Shown here piece after piece: positions 1 through 8,079 of a stretch of 52,324 nucleotides of DNA. Where the stretch lies: the NCBI GenBank assembly GCA_016869175.1, contig VGEV01000007.1, forward strand, positions 1 through 52,324. The letters are read 5' to 3'. The position numbers were made by a program, and so were the translations under genes. The stretch comes from Alphaproteobacteria bacterium (GTDB lineage: Bacteria > Pseudomonadota > Alphaproteobacteria > GCA-2731375). How positions within the stretch are numbered: position 1 is the stretch's first letter; the number at the start of each line of letters is the position of its first letter. The notes beneath the pieces are model-generated. The model did not search any database and had not been told where the DNA came from. It worked only from the letters and a program-made list of their open reading frames with translations.

Positions 1-590
1 CTGCACAGCCTTGGCCACGAACTCCGGCCCATTATCGGATCGGATGTGACCAGGGACGCTGCGCAGGATGAACAGATCGGACAGCACGTCGATGACATCG
101 ATGGCCTTGAGCTTGCGGGCGACCCGGATCGCCAGGCATTCATGGGTGAACTCGTCAATCGCATTGAGCATTCGATACTTCCGTCCATCATGGGTGCGGT
201 CCTCGACAAAGTCGTGGGACCAGACGTGATTGCGGTGCTCCGGCCGCAGCCGGATACATGATCGGTCCGCCAGCCAGAGCCGGCTGCGCTTGGGTTGTTT
301 GTGTGGGACTTTCAGTCCCTCACGTCGCCAGATCCGCTCCACCCGCTTGTCGTTGACCAGCCAGCCCGCCTGCTCCAGCAGGCCTGCGATCTTGCGATAG
401 CCGTAGCGGCCATACAGCCTGGCCAGAGCGATGGTGTCGGCGGTGAGCCGCTCTTCGTCATCACGGCCCCGTGGGATCTTGCGCTGTGTCGAGCGGTGCT
501 GCCCGAGCGCCGCACAGGCGCGACGCTCGGAGACATGCATGACTTCTCGGACCTGCTCGATACAGGCGCGGCGACGCGGGGGGCTTAGAA
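1..590 (-). CDS. IS3-family transposase orfB (partial, DDE integrase)
   Basis: The frame is open from about 590 to the left edge and begins KLLSPPRRR, the usual orfB junction after the -1 shift. It contains the HTH_21 region (GQHRSTQRK, YGRYGYRKIAGLL), then the rve integrase core with the first Asp in VWSHDFVEDRTHDG and the second in SDNGPEFV. The catalytic Glu lies beyond the window. It has no start codon of its own and would be made as an OrfAB fusion. It is missing from the ORF track because it is truncated at the edge. Confidence 0.85.
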
Positions 591-863
591 GTTTCCCCGG
601 GCAGCCTCCTGCAAAATCAGCTTATCCAGCGCCAGGTCGGAGCCCGCTTTGCGCAGACGGCTATTCTCCGTTTCGAGCTCCTTCAGGCGCTTGACCTGCT
701 CGGTCTTCAGCCCGCCTTACTCCTGGCGCCACCGGTAATACGTGACCTCGCTCACACCGATCTGGCGGATCACATCAGCGATGTCTTGCCCCTGCGATAT
801 CAGGACGTCGGCTTGACGCAGCTTCGTGACGATCTCTTCAGGCTTGTGCCTCTTCTTCGGCAT
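585..863 (-). pseudogene. IS3-family transposase orfA with in-frame stop
   Basis: The frame opens with MPKKRHKPEEIV, the usual start of IS407-group orfA, which binds the terminal repeats through a helix-turn-helix. It would encode 92 residues and end in the typical LILQEAARGNF. Codon 49 is TAA (717-719), directly after the conserved YYRWRQE segment, so only the N-terminal half can be made without readthrough. An AAGGAGG ribosome-binding site precedes the ATG. This copy is probably unable to transpose alone, unless the stop is a sequencing error. Confidence 0.8.
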
Positions 864-1012
864 TGCAGTCCTCCTTCATGTCAAAAGACAGAGTTCAGGG
901 CAGACCACTTCTCAGGGGGAGGACCACGCCGTCACGCAATCGTCACATCACAGTGCCCGGTTTTGCTTAAGCGTGAATTCGCTAAATCACTGATCCACAA
1001 ACCGATTGGCGA

Positions 1013-1089
1013 TGGTGGGCCCGGCAGGGCTCGAACCTGCAACCAGACCGTTATGAGCGGCCGGCTCTGACCAATTGAGCTACGGGCCC
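1013..1089 (-). tRNA. tRNA with CAU anticodon (Ile2 or Met)
   Basis: A full 77-nt cloverleaf reads on the minus strand. The 7-bp acceptor stem is GGGCCCG/CGGGCCC with an encoded CCA at 1013-1015. The D arm contains TAGCTCAATTGGTCAGAG, the anticodon loop is CTCATAA with CAT at 1053-1055, and the T arm contains GGTTCGAGCC. A CAU anticodon fits either elongator tRNA-Met or tRNA-Ile2 whose C34 is changed to lysidine. It is not initiator tRNA, because the first acceptor base pair is matched. The 94-aa ORF drawn over it on the plus strand is spurious. Confidence 0.93.
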
Positions 1090-1103
1090 CAGCCCCGCTG
1101 GGT

Positions 1104-2051
1104 CTACCCCGCGCCGAAGGCGGTGCGCAATGCCGCGACGGTCTGCGCCAGCGCCTGCCGGCCGCTGTCCAGCACGCCAGAGAGCGAGAAGAAGCCGTGC
1201 ACCATGCCGGCGTAATCGCTGAGGATGACGCGATTGCCGGCCGCCTTCAGCGCCTCGGCATAGGCCACGCCCTCGTCGTGCAGGGGGTCGAACTCGGCAA
1301 CGATGACCAGGCTGGGAGGCAACCCCGTCAGTTCGCGCGCCAGCAACGGCGCCAGGCGGGGATCGCGCCGGTCGGCGGGCGCCGGTGCATAGTGGTCATA
1401 GAACCACTGCATGGTGCGCCGGGTCAGGAGATAGCCCTCGGCACAGGCAAGGTGCGAGGGCGCATCGAGCATGCCGGCGGTGACCGGATAGATCAGCACC
1501 TGCAGGACGGGCTGCGGTCCGCCCTTGCGGGCCACCGCCTGGGCGGTGACGGCGGCCAGGTTGCCGCCCGCCGAATCGCCGGCGATGGCGATCCGCCCAG
1601 GGTCGCCGCCCAGGCTCCCGGCATTGGCCAGCAGCCACTCGTAGGCGGCCAGACAATCGGCTGGGGCGGCCGGAAACCGCGCCTCGGGCGCCAGGCGATA
1701 GTCGACCGAGACGACGATGCAGTCGGCTCGCTTGGCGAGCACCCGGCACATCGCGTCGTAGCAGTCGAGGCTGCCGATCACCCAGCCGCCGCCATGCAGG
1801 AACAGAAGCAAGGGCAGCGGTGCGGCGGGGTCGGGCAGGAAAGGGGTGAAGACCCGCACCGTCAACGAGCCGGCCGGCCTCGGAATCGGTCGGTCGGCGC
1901 GGCCGTGGATCGGCTCCGGCTTGACATCCAGCACCGGTGCCGTCCGGTCGAACAGCGCGCGCGCCTCGGCCGGGCTCAGCTCGTAGAACTGCGGATAGTT
2001 GGCCTTCTTGACCAGGTCGAGCACGACCTGCACCTGCGGATCGAGCGGCAT
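1104..2051 (-). CDS. Alpha/beta hydrolase of the HSL (hormone-sensitive lipase) family
   Basis: The 315-residue product is a normal length for HSL-type esterases, which cleave short-chain or acyl esters in the cytoplasm. The oxyanion motif HGGGW is at residues 86-90 and the nucleophile elbow GDSAGG has Ser160. Asp255 in EFDPLHDEG and His285 in GMVHGFF complete the triad. There is no signal peptide. The track ORF runs to 2975, but its extra N-terminus is a shadow of the TPR gene and the uxaA-like gene; ATG at 2051 matches the family start. The substrate is unknown. Confidence 0.9.
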   Translation of the reverse strand: MPLDPQVQVVLDLVKKANYPQFYELSPAEARALFDRTAPVLDVKPEPIHGRADRPIPRPAGSLTVRVFTPFLPDPAAPLPLLLFLHGGGWVIGSLDCYDAMCRVLAKRADCIVVSVDYRLAPEARFPAAPADCLAAYEWLLANAGSLGGDPGRIAIAGDSAGGNLAAVTAQAVARKGGPQPVLQVLIYPVTAGMLDAPSHLACAEGYLLTRRTMQWFYDHYAPAPADRRDPRLAPLLARELTGLPPSLVIVAEFDPLHDEGVAYAEALKAAGNRVILSDYAGMVHGFFSLSGVLDSGRQALAQTVAALRTAFGAG

Positions 2052-2095
2052 GCGGTTCCTCGTCTGGCCCGCCGCCGTCCGCCGCCAGGGGCGCG

Positions 2096-2572
2096 CTACT
2101 TGCGGCTGACGAACTTGCCGGTTGCCTTGTACTCGGCGATCGTGGCTTTCAGTATGTCGTATTCGGCGCAACCGAAAAAGCAGGCGCCGTCCAGCACCTT
2201 GAGCCGGTCCTCCGCCGCCGGCAGGTTGCCCATCTTCAGGTGCAATTCGCCCAGATAGGCGTTGGCGCCGCGGTGCTTCGGGCTGATGGCCAGCGCCTTG
2301 TTGTAGTAGTCGAGCGCCTCCTGCGCCTTGTCCGCCCGGGCATGGGTGTAGCCGAGATAGTTGAAGGCGTCGGCATTGCTGGCGTCCTTGGCCACGACTT
2401 TTTGCAGCTGCGGCACGGCCTGTTCGTATTGCCGGGCCTGGATCGCCGCCTTGGCCTGCAGCCAGTCGGGATCCTCGGCCGCCGGCTGGCTCGACAGGGT
2501 ATTCGAGCCGGCCGCCAGCGCCGATCCGGTCAGTCCGCAGATCAGCGCTGCCACCACGATCGCGCGTTTCAT
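2096..2572 (-). CDS. Exported TPR-repeat protein
   Basis: The 158-residue protein starts with a clear signal peptide (MKRAIVVAALICGLTGSALA), so it is periplasmic or secreted. About three TPR units follow at residues 36-140, including DAFNYLGYTHARADKAQEAL and a NAYLGELHLKMGNL unit. Two cysteines close together (CFFGC) lie near the C-terminus. TPR units bind partner proteins, and no partner is evident here. It sits 44 bp upstream of the esterase on the same strand and may be cotranscribed with it. Confidence 0.85.
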   Translation of the reverse strand: MKRAIVVAALICGLTGSALAAGSNTLSSQPAAEDPDWLQAKAAIQARQYEQAVPQLQKVVAKDASNADAFNYLGYTHARADKAQEALDYYNKALAISPKHRGANAYLGELHLKMGNLPAAEDRLKVLDGACFFGCAEYDILKATIAEYKATGKFVSRK

Positions 2573-2730
2573 GCCCCGGGCCTTTCCGCAAGGTTCGGCG
2601 ATTGCCAGGGAACATAGGGCACCGCGCGGCCGCTGGCCAACGTTGGGCCAGGCCGCCCTTACAACAGTTCGTGAGCCGGCGGTCCCGGCTTGCTAAGCTG
2701 TCGCCGGGTTCGAGCCGAAAGGGGGCGCGC

Positions 2731-4260
2731 ATGAGCCAGCCGCAGCCGTTGACCATTCGCCTTGCCGCCCGCGACAACGTGGTCGTGGCGCGGACCGACA
2801 TCCTGCCGGGCACGCCCATCGCCGGCGAACAGGTCAGCGCCGCCCAGCACATCGCGCCAGGCCACAAGCTGGCGACCCGCCCGATCGCGCAAGGCGAGCC
2901 GGTGCGCAAGTACGACCAGATCATCGGCTTCGCCAGCACCGACATCGGGCCCGGACAGCATGTGCACACGCACAATGTCGAGATGCATGATTTCGCGCGC
3001 GACTACCAGTATGGCGAAGGCGCCAGGCCGACCGACTACATGCCGGAGCAGCACGGTGCCAGTTTCCAGGGCATCGTGCGCGCCGATGGCCGGATCGCCA
3101 CTCGCAATTACCTTGGCGTGCTGACTTCCGTGAACTGCTCGGCCACGGTGGCGCGCTACATTGCCCAGCATTTCATGCCCGAGCGGCTGGCCGAGTTCCC
3201 CAATGTCGATGGCGTGGTGGCGCTGACCCACGGCAGCGGCTGCGGCATGGCCAGTTCCGGCGAAGGCTACGAGACGCTGCAACGAACCATCGCCGGCTAT
3301 GCCCGGCATCCGAACTTCGCCGGCGTACTGGTGGTGGGCCTGGGCTGCGAGGCGAACCAGGTGGGCGCGCTGTTGAAGAACGAGAAGATCGCGCTGTCCG
3401 AGCGCCTCGGCGCCCTGACCATCCAGGAGACAGGTGGCACCACGGCGACCGTCAAGGCGGGCATCGCGCGGCTCAAGGAAATGCTGCCGGCCGCCAATCG
3501 GGCAGAGCGTCGGCCGGTTCCGGCGAGCGCGCTGTGCCTGGCGCTCGAATGCGGCGGCTCGGACGCCTATTCGGGCATCAGCGCCAATCCCGCGCTGGGC
3601 GCCGCGGCCGACCTGCTGGTGCGTCACGGCGGCACTGCGGTCTTGGCGGAAACGCCCGAGGTCTATGGCGCCGAGCACCTGCTGACCCGGCGCGCCGTCA
3701 CTCGCCAGGTGGGCGAGGCCCTGATCGAGCGTATCCGCTGGTGGGAGGACTACACCAAGCGCAATGCCGGCGAGATGAACAACAATCCCTCACCCGGCAA
3801 CAAGGCCGGCGGCTTGACCACCATCCTGGAGAAATCACTGGGCGCCGCGGCCAAGGGCGGCACCACCAACCTGACCGCGGTCTACCGCTATGCCGAGGCC
3901 ATCACGGCCAAGGGCTTCGTGTTCATGGACACGCCCGGCTACGATCCGGCAAGCGTCACCGGCCTGGTCGCCGGCGGTTGCAACATCTGCTGCTTCACCA
4001 CCGGGCGCGGCTCGGTGTTCGGCTGCAAGCCGGTGCCCTCGCTCAAGCTCGCCACCAACACGGCCCTCTACCGGCACATGGCTGAGGACATGGACATCAA
4101 TTGCGGCCTGGTGGTGGACGGCGAGCGAAGCGTCGCCGAAATGGGCGAGGCGATTTTCCAGCAGATCCTGCGCACCGCATCGGGCGAGAAGACCAAGAGC
4201 GAACTGCTGGGCTTCGGTGACGACGAGTTCGTGCCGTGGGTGGTCGGCGCTACGATGTAG
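2731..4260 (+). CDS. UxaA-family dehydratase (altronate/galactarate type)
   Basis: The 509-residue product has an N-terminal SAF domain (residues about 10-85) joined to the large altronate/galactarate dehydratase domain. Conserved segments include RNYLGVLTSVNCSA, HGSGCGM, LECGGSDAYSGI and NNNPSPGNKAGG. The family dehydrates sugar acids using Fe2+ or Mn2+. ATG at 2731 follows a purine-rich GAAAGGGGG; the longer track ORF starts upstream without support. No sugar-acid partner genes adjoin, so the substrate is uncertain. The 3' end overlaps the convergent MATE gene by 11 bp. Confidence 0.88.
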   Translation: MSQPQPLTIRLAARDNVVVARTDILPGTPIAGEQVSAAQHIAPGHKLATRPIAQGEPVRKYDQIIGFASTDIGPGQHVHTHNVEMHDFARDYQYGEGARPTDYMPEQHGASFQGIVRADGRIATRNYLGVLTSVNCSATVARYIAQHFMPERLAEFPNVDGVVALTHGSGCGMASSGEGYETLQRTIAGYARHPNFAGVLVVGLGCEANQVGALLKNEKIALSERLGALTIQETGGTTATVKAGIARLKEMLPAANRAERRPVPASALCLALECGGSDAYSGISANPALGAAADLLVRHGGTAVLAETPEVYGAEHLLTRRAVTRQVGEALIERIRWWEDYTKRNAGEMNNNPSPGNKAGGLTTILEKSLGAAAKGGTTNLTAVYRYAEAITAKGFVFMDTPGYDPASVTGLVAGGCNICCFTTGRGSVFGCKPVPSLKLATNTALYRHMAEDMDINCGLVVDGERSVAEMGEAIFQQILRTASGEKTKSELLGFGDDEFVPWVVGATM

Positions 4261-5593
4261 CCGGCGGGATGGCACGCAGGAGGGCTGGAAACCGTACCGC
4301 CAGGCCCAGCCCGCGCACCCCCAGGAAGAGCGCTAGCGCCAGCCACAGGCCGTGGTTGCCCAGCCAATCCGGCAAGCCGTAGAGCGCGGCCAGGAAGATT
4401 GCCAGCGCCAACGCCATCGTGTTGCGCATGTCGGCACTGCGCGACGCGCCGGCGAACACCCCGTCAAACAGGTAGGCCCAGACGCCAAGCGGCGGAAGCA
4501 CGACAACCCACGGCAGGTACACCGCCGCCGGCTCACGCACCTCCGCAACGCTGGTGAACAATTGCACCGCCAGCATGCCGCCCAGCCCCAGCAGCAGGGA
4601 AAAGCCGCAGGCGGTCCCCAGACCCCATAGCGCCGCCAGCCGTACCGCCCGGCCCGCCGCCGCGCGGTCGCGCTGGCCGATGGCCGCGCCGACCAAGGCT
4701 TCCGCCGCCGAGGCGAAACCGTCGAGCGCGTAGGTCGCGATATGCAGAAGCTGCATCAGTATGGCGTTGGCCGCCAGGGTGGCATCGCCGGCCCGCGCTC
4801 CCTCCGCGGTGAACAGGGAAAAAGCGACCACAAGGCAAAGCGTGCGCAGGAAGATATCGAAGTTGACCCGGGAGGTGCGCAACAGCCGATCCGCCCTGAG
4901 CACTGCCCCCCAGCTCAGCCTGCCTGGCAGTGCCGCCACGGCCGGACGACAAAGATGCAGCCCATAGGCAAGGCCGAGATACTCCGCCAGCACGGTGCCG
5001 AGCGCCGCCCCCGGCACCTGCCAGCCGAAGCCCAGCACGAACAGCAGCGTCAGCCCGGCGTTGCTGCCGTTGGTGGCAAGCTGCATCAGCAGCACCGCGC
5101 GCGTGCGATGCATGCCGATCAGCCAGCCGTTCAACGCGAAATGCCCCAACGCGGCCGGCGCGGAGAGCGCGCGGATCTGGAAGTAGAGCGCCGCTTGCGT
5201 CTCGACCTCGGCGCTAGCATCGATCGCCCACAGGCCCAGCCAAAGGATTGGCTGGGACAACAGCAGAATTGCCAGGCCAATGCCGAGGGCCAGCAGCAGC
5301 GCCCGGGCCAGGCTCGCCCGCGTTTCCTCGCCATCCTGCGCGCCGAACGCCTGGGCAGCGAAGCCGCTGGTGCCGAAGCGCAGGAAGTTGCTGCTCCAAT
5401 AGAGGAAATTGAAGATCGTGGCACCAACCGCGACGCCGCCCAGATAGTGCGCCCCCGGCAGATGCCCGATCACGGCGGTGTCCACCGCGCCCAGCAGCGG
5501 CACGGTGGCATTCGAGACGATGATCGGCAGGGCCAACTGCCACACCCGGGCGTGGCTGATACGCGGACTAGCGCCGGCTGGGTCGTGTGACAT
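4250..5593 (-). CDS. MATE-family efflux transporter (DinF-like)
   Basis: The 447-residue membrane protein has about 12 hydrophobic segments and the duplicated MATE architecture. The start reads RVWQLALPIIVSNATVPLLG, followed by GAVDTAVIGHLPGAHYLGGV, which is typical of the DinF branch. MATE proteins export drugs or metabolites by H+ or Na+ antiport across the inner membrane. ATG at 5593 is chosen because the motif begins about 15 residues later. The gene is convergent with the uxaA-like gene and divergent from the next hydrolase. The substrate cannot be told from sequence. Confidence 0.9.
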   Translation of the reverse strand: MSHDPAGASPRISHARVWQLALPIIVSNATVPLLGAVDTAVIGHLPGAHYLGGVAVGATIFNFLYWSSNFLRFGTSGFAAQAFGAQDGEETRASLARALLLALGIGLAILLLSQPILWLGLWAIDASAEVETQAALYFQIRALSAPAALGHFALNGWLIGMHRTRAVLLMQLATNGSNAGLTLLFVLGFGWQVPGAALGTVLAEYLGLAYGLHLCRPAVAALPGRLSWGAVLRADRLLRTSRVNFDIFLRTLCLVVAFSLFTAEGARAGDATLAANAILMQLLHIATYALDGFASAAEALVGAAIGQRDRAAAGRAVRLAALWGLGTACGFSLLLGLGGMLAVQLFTSVAEVREPAAVYLPWVVVLPPLGVWAYLFDGVFAGASRSADMRNTMALALAIFLAALYGLPDWLGNHGLWLALALFLGVRGLGLAVRFPALLRAIPPATS

Positions 5594-5688
5594 GGCCGGC
5601 GAACGACCTCCGACTGTTCCGGGCTTGCGTGGTGGCCGCGGGCCGCCCCCTTGCGGCACCCTGCCGCACTGTCCACATTAAGCGGACA

Positions 5689-7077
5689 ATGTCGCTGCGC
5701 AAGATCAGGCCTGGCTCGCAGACCGCCCGCCCCGTGGCGAGACAGCCGGTCGGGCGTCTGCTGGGTGCTTCGCTCTACCGGCCCTGGTTCGACGAAGTCG
5801 CCACGACGGCCTTGACGGAGTGGCTGTTTCCGATGTCGCGCGCCTGGGCTGCGGCCGTGGCGGCGGAGGGCGAGGTCGCGCGTTTTCGTCAGGCATTGCC
5901 GGAGCTGGGGCGGCTGTCCTCGCTCGACCAGATCGTGGCTCGCGTGCATGAGCGAAAACTTCAACACGACGTGGCGGCAGCGAACTGGCGGGCAGCCATG
6001 TTCGCTGCCAACGAGCCCGGCCAGCGCGAGCTCAAACGCCTGGAACGCCAGCGTCGACTGGCTGCCTTCCGCCTGGCGGCGGAACGCCGGCGTTTCCTGC
6101 CCGCGCTCTGGGCCGCGGCAATACCGCCGGTCAACTGGCGCATCGCCAGCCTGGCGGATCTGGAGGCGCGGCATGGCGCGCGATTGACGGCTGGCGCGGA
6201 CGCCTTCGCGCCGCCCCGGCCGATGCCGGCCGTCGCCCGCAGCCATGCGATCGAACGCAAGGACCTGCGGGTCTATTGGCTCAATCTTCCAGCGCCTGCC
6301 CTGAGCCCGCCCTGCTGGGCCAAGGTCTATGAGCCGCTGGCGGTGCCCAACCCGCCGACCGTGGTCTTCTTGCACGGCATCGGCGTCGAGATGGACATCT
6401 GGCCGCAGACCCGCGATGTGGCCAACATGCTGGCGCAGCAGGGCCTCCGGGTGATCCAGCATGAAGGCCTGTGGCATGGCCGGCGCTGCGAGGCGGGCTG
6501 GTTCGGCGGCGAGCAGGTGCTGGCGACGGCCCCGTTGGGCCTGCTCGACTACATGCAGGCGACCGTCATGGAGGCGGCGATCCTGACCGCGTGGGCGCGC
6601 GGGCAGGGCGGCGGCCCGGTCGGCATCGGCGGCATCAGCCTGGGAGCATTGAGCGCGCAAAAGGCACTCAGCGTCGCGGCAGCGCTGCCGGCAGCCGCAC
6701 GGCCGGATGCGGCATTGCTGATCGCGCCGGGCGGCGGCCTCCGGCGCATCGCGCTGGAGAGCGCGCTGACCGTGCGGATCGGCCTGCCGCAGGCCCTGGC
6801 GCGGCACGGCTGGCGGCCGAGCGATCTGGAGCGCTGGCTGCCGCTGGTCGATCCCGTCGCGGCACCAACGCTGGATCCCAGCCGGATCGTGGTTGCCATG
6901 GGCACCGTCGACCACATCGCGCATTACGACGACGCCCGGCGAGTGATCCAGGACTGGGGTGTGCCGCCTGGGAACGTGCGCCTGGCCCGCAAGGGACATT
7001 TCTCAGTCAGCCTGGATGCGGCTTGGCTGGAACCCTCGGCCCGGCGTCTGGCGGCGATATTGCGGCAGACTGGCTAG
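5689..7077 (+). CDS. Large alpha/beta hydrolase of unknown substrate
   Basis: The 462-residue protein has an unusual 200-residue N-terminal region, rich in Arg and Ala with amphipathic helices, before the hydrolase fold. The fold shows [14 protein letters not shown] near the oxyanion hole and GGISLGALS as the nucleophile elbow. ATG at 5689 lies just after GTCCACATTAAGCGGACA; an in-frame ATG at 5587 would overlap the divergent MATE start and is less likely. It is followed by an HDAC-like gene 7 bp away, so the two are probably cotranscribed. The family function is not recognised. Confidence 0.75.
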   Translation: MSLRKIRPGSQTARPVARQPVGRLLGASLYRPWFDEVATTALTEWLFPMSRAWAAAVAAEGEVARFRQALPELGRLSSLDQIVARVHERKLQHDVAAANWRAAMFAANEPGQRELKRLERQRRLAAFRLAAERRRFLPALWAAAIPPVNWRIASLADLEARHGARLTAGADAFAPPRPMPAVARSHAIERKDLRVYWLNLPAPALSPPCWAKVYEPLAVPNPPTVVFLHGIGVEMDIWPQTRDVANMLAQQGLRVIQHEGLWHGRRCEAGWFGGEQVLATAPLGLLDYMQATVMEAAILTAWARGQGGGPVGIGGISLGALSAQKALSVAAALPAAARPDAALLIAPGGGLRRIALESALTVRIGLPQALARHGWRPSDLERWLPLVDPVAAPTLDPSRIVVAMGTVDHIAHYDDARRVIQDWGVPPGNVRLARKGHFSVSLDAAWLEPSARRLAAILRQTG

Positions 7078-7084
7078 CGCAGCC

Positions 7085-7996
7085 ATGCGGCTGCCGATCG
7101 TGCACCATCCGGCCTATGCCACGCGGCTGCCGGCGGGGCACCGCTTTCCGATGGAGAAGTTCGGCCGACTGATGGCCGAACTCAGGGCGAGCGGCCTGGC
7201 CGAGGCGGCCAATACCCATGCACCGCAAGCCGCCAGCGAAGCTTGCCTTGAGCGCGTGCACGCCGCTGACTACGTCGGCGGCATCCTGAAGCTGAGCGTG
7301 CCACCCGAAACCATGCGGCGGATCGGCCTGCCGCTGACCCGCAGTCTGGTGGACCGCGCCAGGCTGGCGGTCGGCGGAACGATGCTGGCGGCCGAACTGG
7401 CGTTGGCGCACGGCATTGCCTGCAACACCGCTGGCGGCAGCCACCACGCCGATCGTCGCGGCGGCGCGGGCTATTGCGTGTTCAACGATGTCGCGGTGGC
7501 GACCCGCGCGCTGCAGGCCCTTGGATTGGCGCGGCGCGTGCTCGTGATCGACCTCGACGTGCACCAGGGCGACGGCACGGCGGCGATCTTTCAAACCGAT
7601 GACAGCGTCTTTACCTTCTCCATGCATTGCGAAAAGAACTACCCCGTACGCAAGCGCGCAAGCGATCGCGATGTGGGCCTGCCGGTGGGCGCGGACGACA
7701 GCAGTTACCTGGCCATCCTCGAGCATGAACTGGCCGGCCTTTTCCGCCGGTACCGGCCTGATCTGGTGTTCTACAACGCTGGCGTCGATCCGCACGCGGA
7801 CGACCGTTTGGGGCGACTGGCGCTCAGCGACGAAGGATTGGCACGCCGCGACCAGGTCGTCTTGGCGGCCTGTCGGCAACGGAGCCTGCCGGTCGCGGGC
7901 GTGATCGGCGGCGGCTACGCGGACGACATGTCGGCGCTGGCCAGACGGCATGCGATCCTGATTCGCACGGCGCAGCGCCTGCTCGATGCAGGCTGA
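7085..7996 (+). CDS. HDAC-family deacetylase (acetoin utilisation/polyamine deacetylase-like)
   Basis: The 303-residue product matches the class II HDAC-like fold found in bacteria. The catalytic His pair is His120-His121 in GGSHHADR. The zinc ligands are Asp158 and His160 in [10 protein letters not shown] and Asp240 in ADDRLG, and the transition-state Tyr lies in GGGYADD. Members remove acetyl groups from proteins or small amines. It lies 7 bp downstream of the alpha/beta hydrolase. The substrate is unknown, since bacteria lack histones. Confidence 0.9.
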   Translation: MRLPIVHHPAYATRLPAGHRFPMEKFGRLMAELRASGLAEAANTHAPQAASEACLERVHAADYVGGILKLSVPPETMRRIGLPLTRSLVDRARLAVGGTMLAAELALAHGIACNTAGGSHHADRRGGAGYCVFNDVAVATRALQALGLARRVLVIDLDVHQGDGTAAIFQTDDSVFTFSMHCEKNYPVRKRASDRDVGLPVGADDSSYLAILEHELAGLFRRYRPDLVFYNAGVDPHADDRLGRLALSDEGLARRDQVVLAACRQRSLPVAGVIGGGYADDMSALARRHAILIRTAQRLLDAG

Positions 7997-8024
7997 ACAC
8001 AAGTGACACGACGCAGCACCCGAA

Positions 8025-8042
8025 GCGTCATAATTCTGTAGG
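8025..8042 (+). promoter_or_regulatory. Candidate Pho box upstream of phoX
   Basis: GCGTCATAATTCTGTAGG closely matches the PhoB direct-repeat consensus CTGTCATAWAWCTGTMA: positions 3-16 agree, with mismatches only at the ends. It ends 37 bp before the phoX ATG, a normal place for PhoB activation. Regulation by phosphate limitation is inferred. Confidence 0.55.
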
Positions 8043-8079
8043 ATGAAGTGCTGAGACCTCCGGCCACCGAGAGTTGCCC

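Larger units (their letters stand above)
1..926 (-). mobile_element. Partial IS3-family (IS407-group) insertion sequence
   Basis: The minus strand carries an orfA/orfB pair of IS3-family type, with orfB in the -1 frame relative to orfA as expected for programmed frameshifting. The element runs off the left edge, so the third catalytic residue and one terminal repeat are missing. The inner end is placed at about 907-926 because TGGTCTGCCCTGA-like and TGGTCCTCCCCCTGA-like sequences read outward there; the exact end is not certain. The nearest gene on the inner side is a tRNA, a common neighbour of insertion sites. Confidence 0.85.

Noticed and set aside
786-1070. 94-aa ORF over the tRNA
   Set aside because: The tail GPGRARTCNQTVMSGR is a translated tRNA, a known false-positive pattern.
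5470-6999. 509-aa minus-strand ORF opposite the alpha/beta hydrolase
   Set aside because: No motif is visible and it spans the divergent region between two real genes, so it is an antisense shadow.
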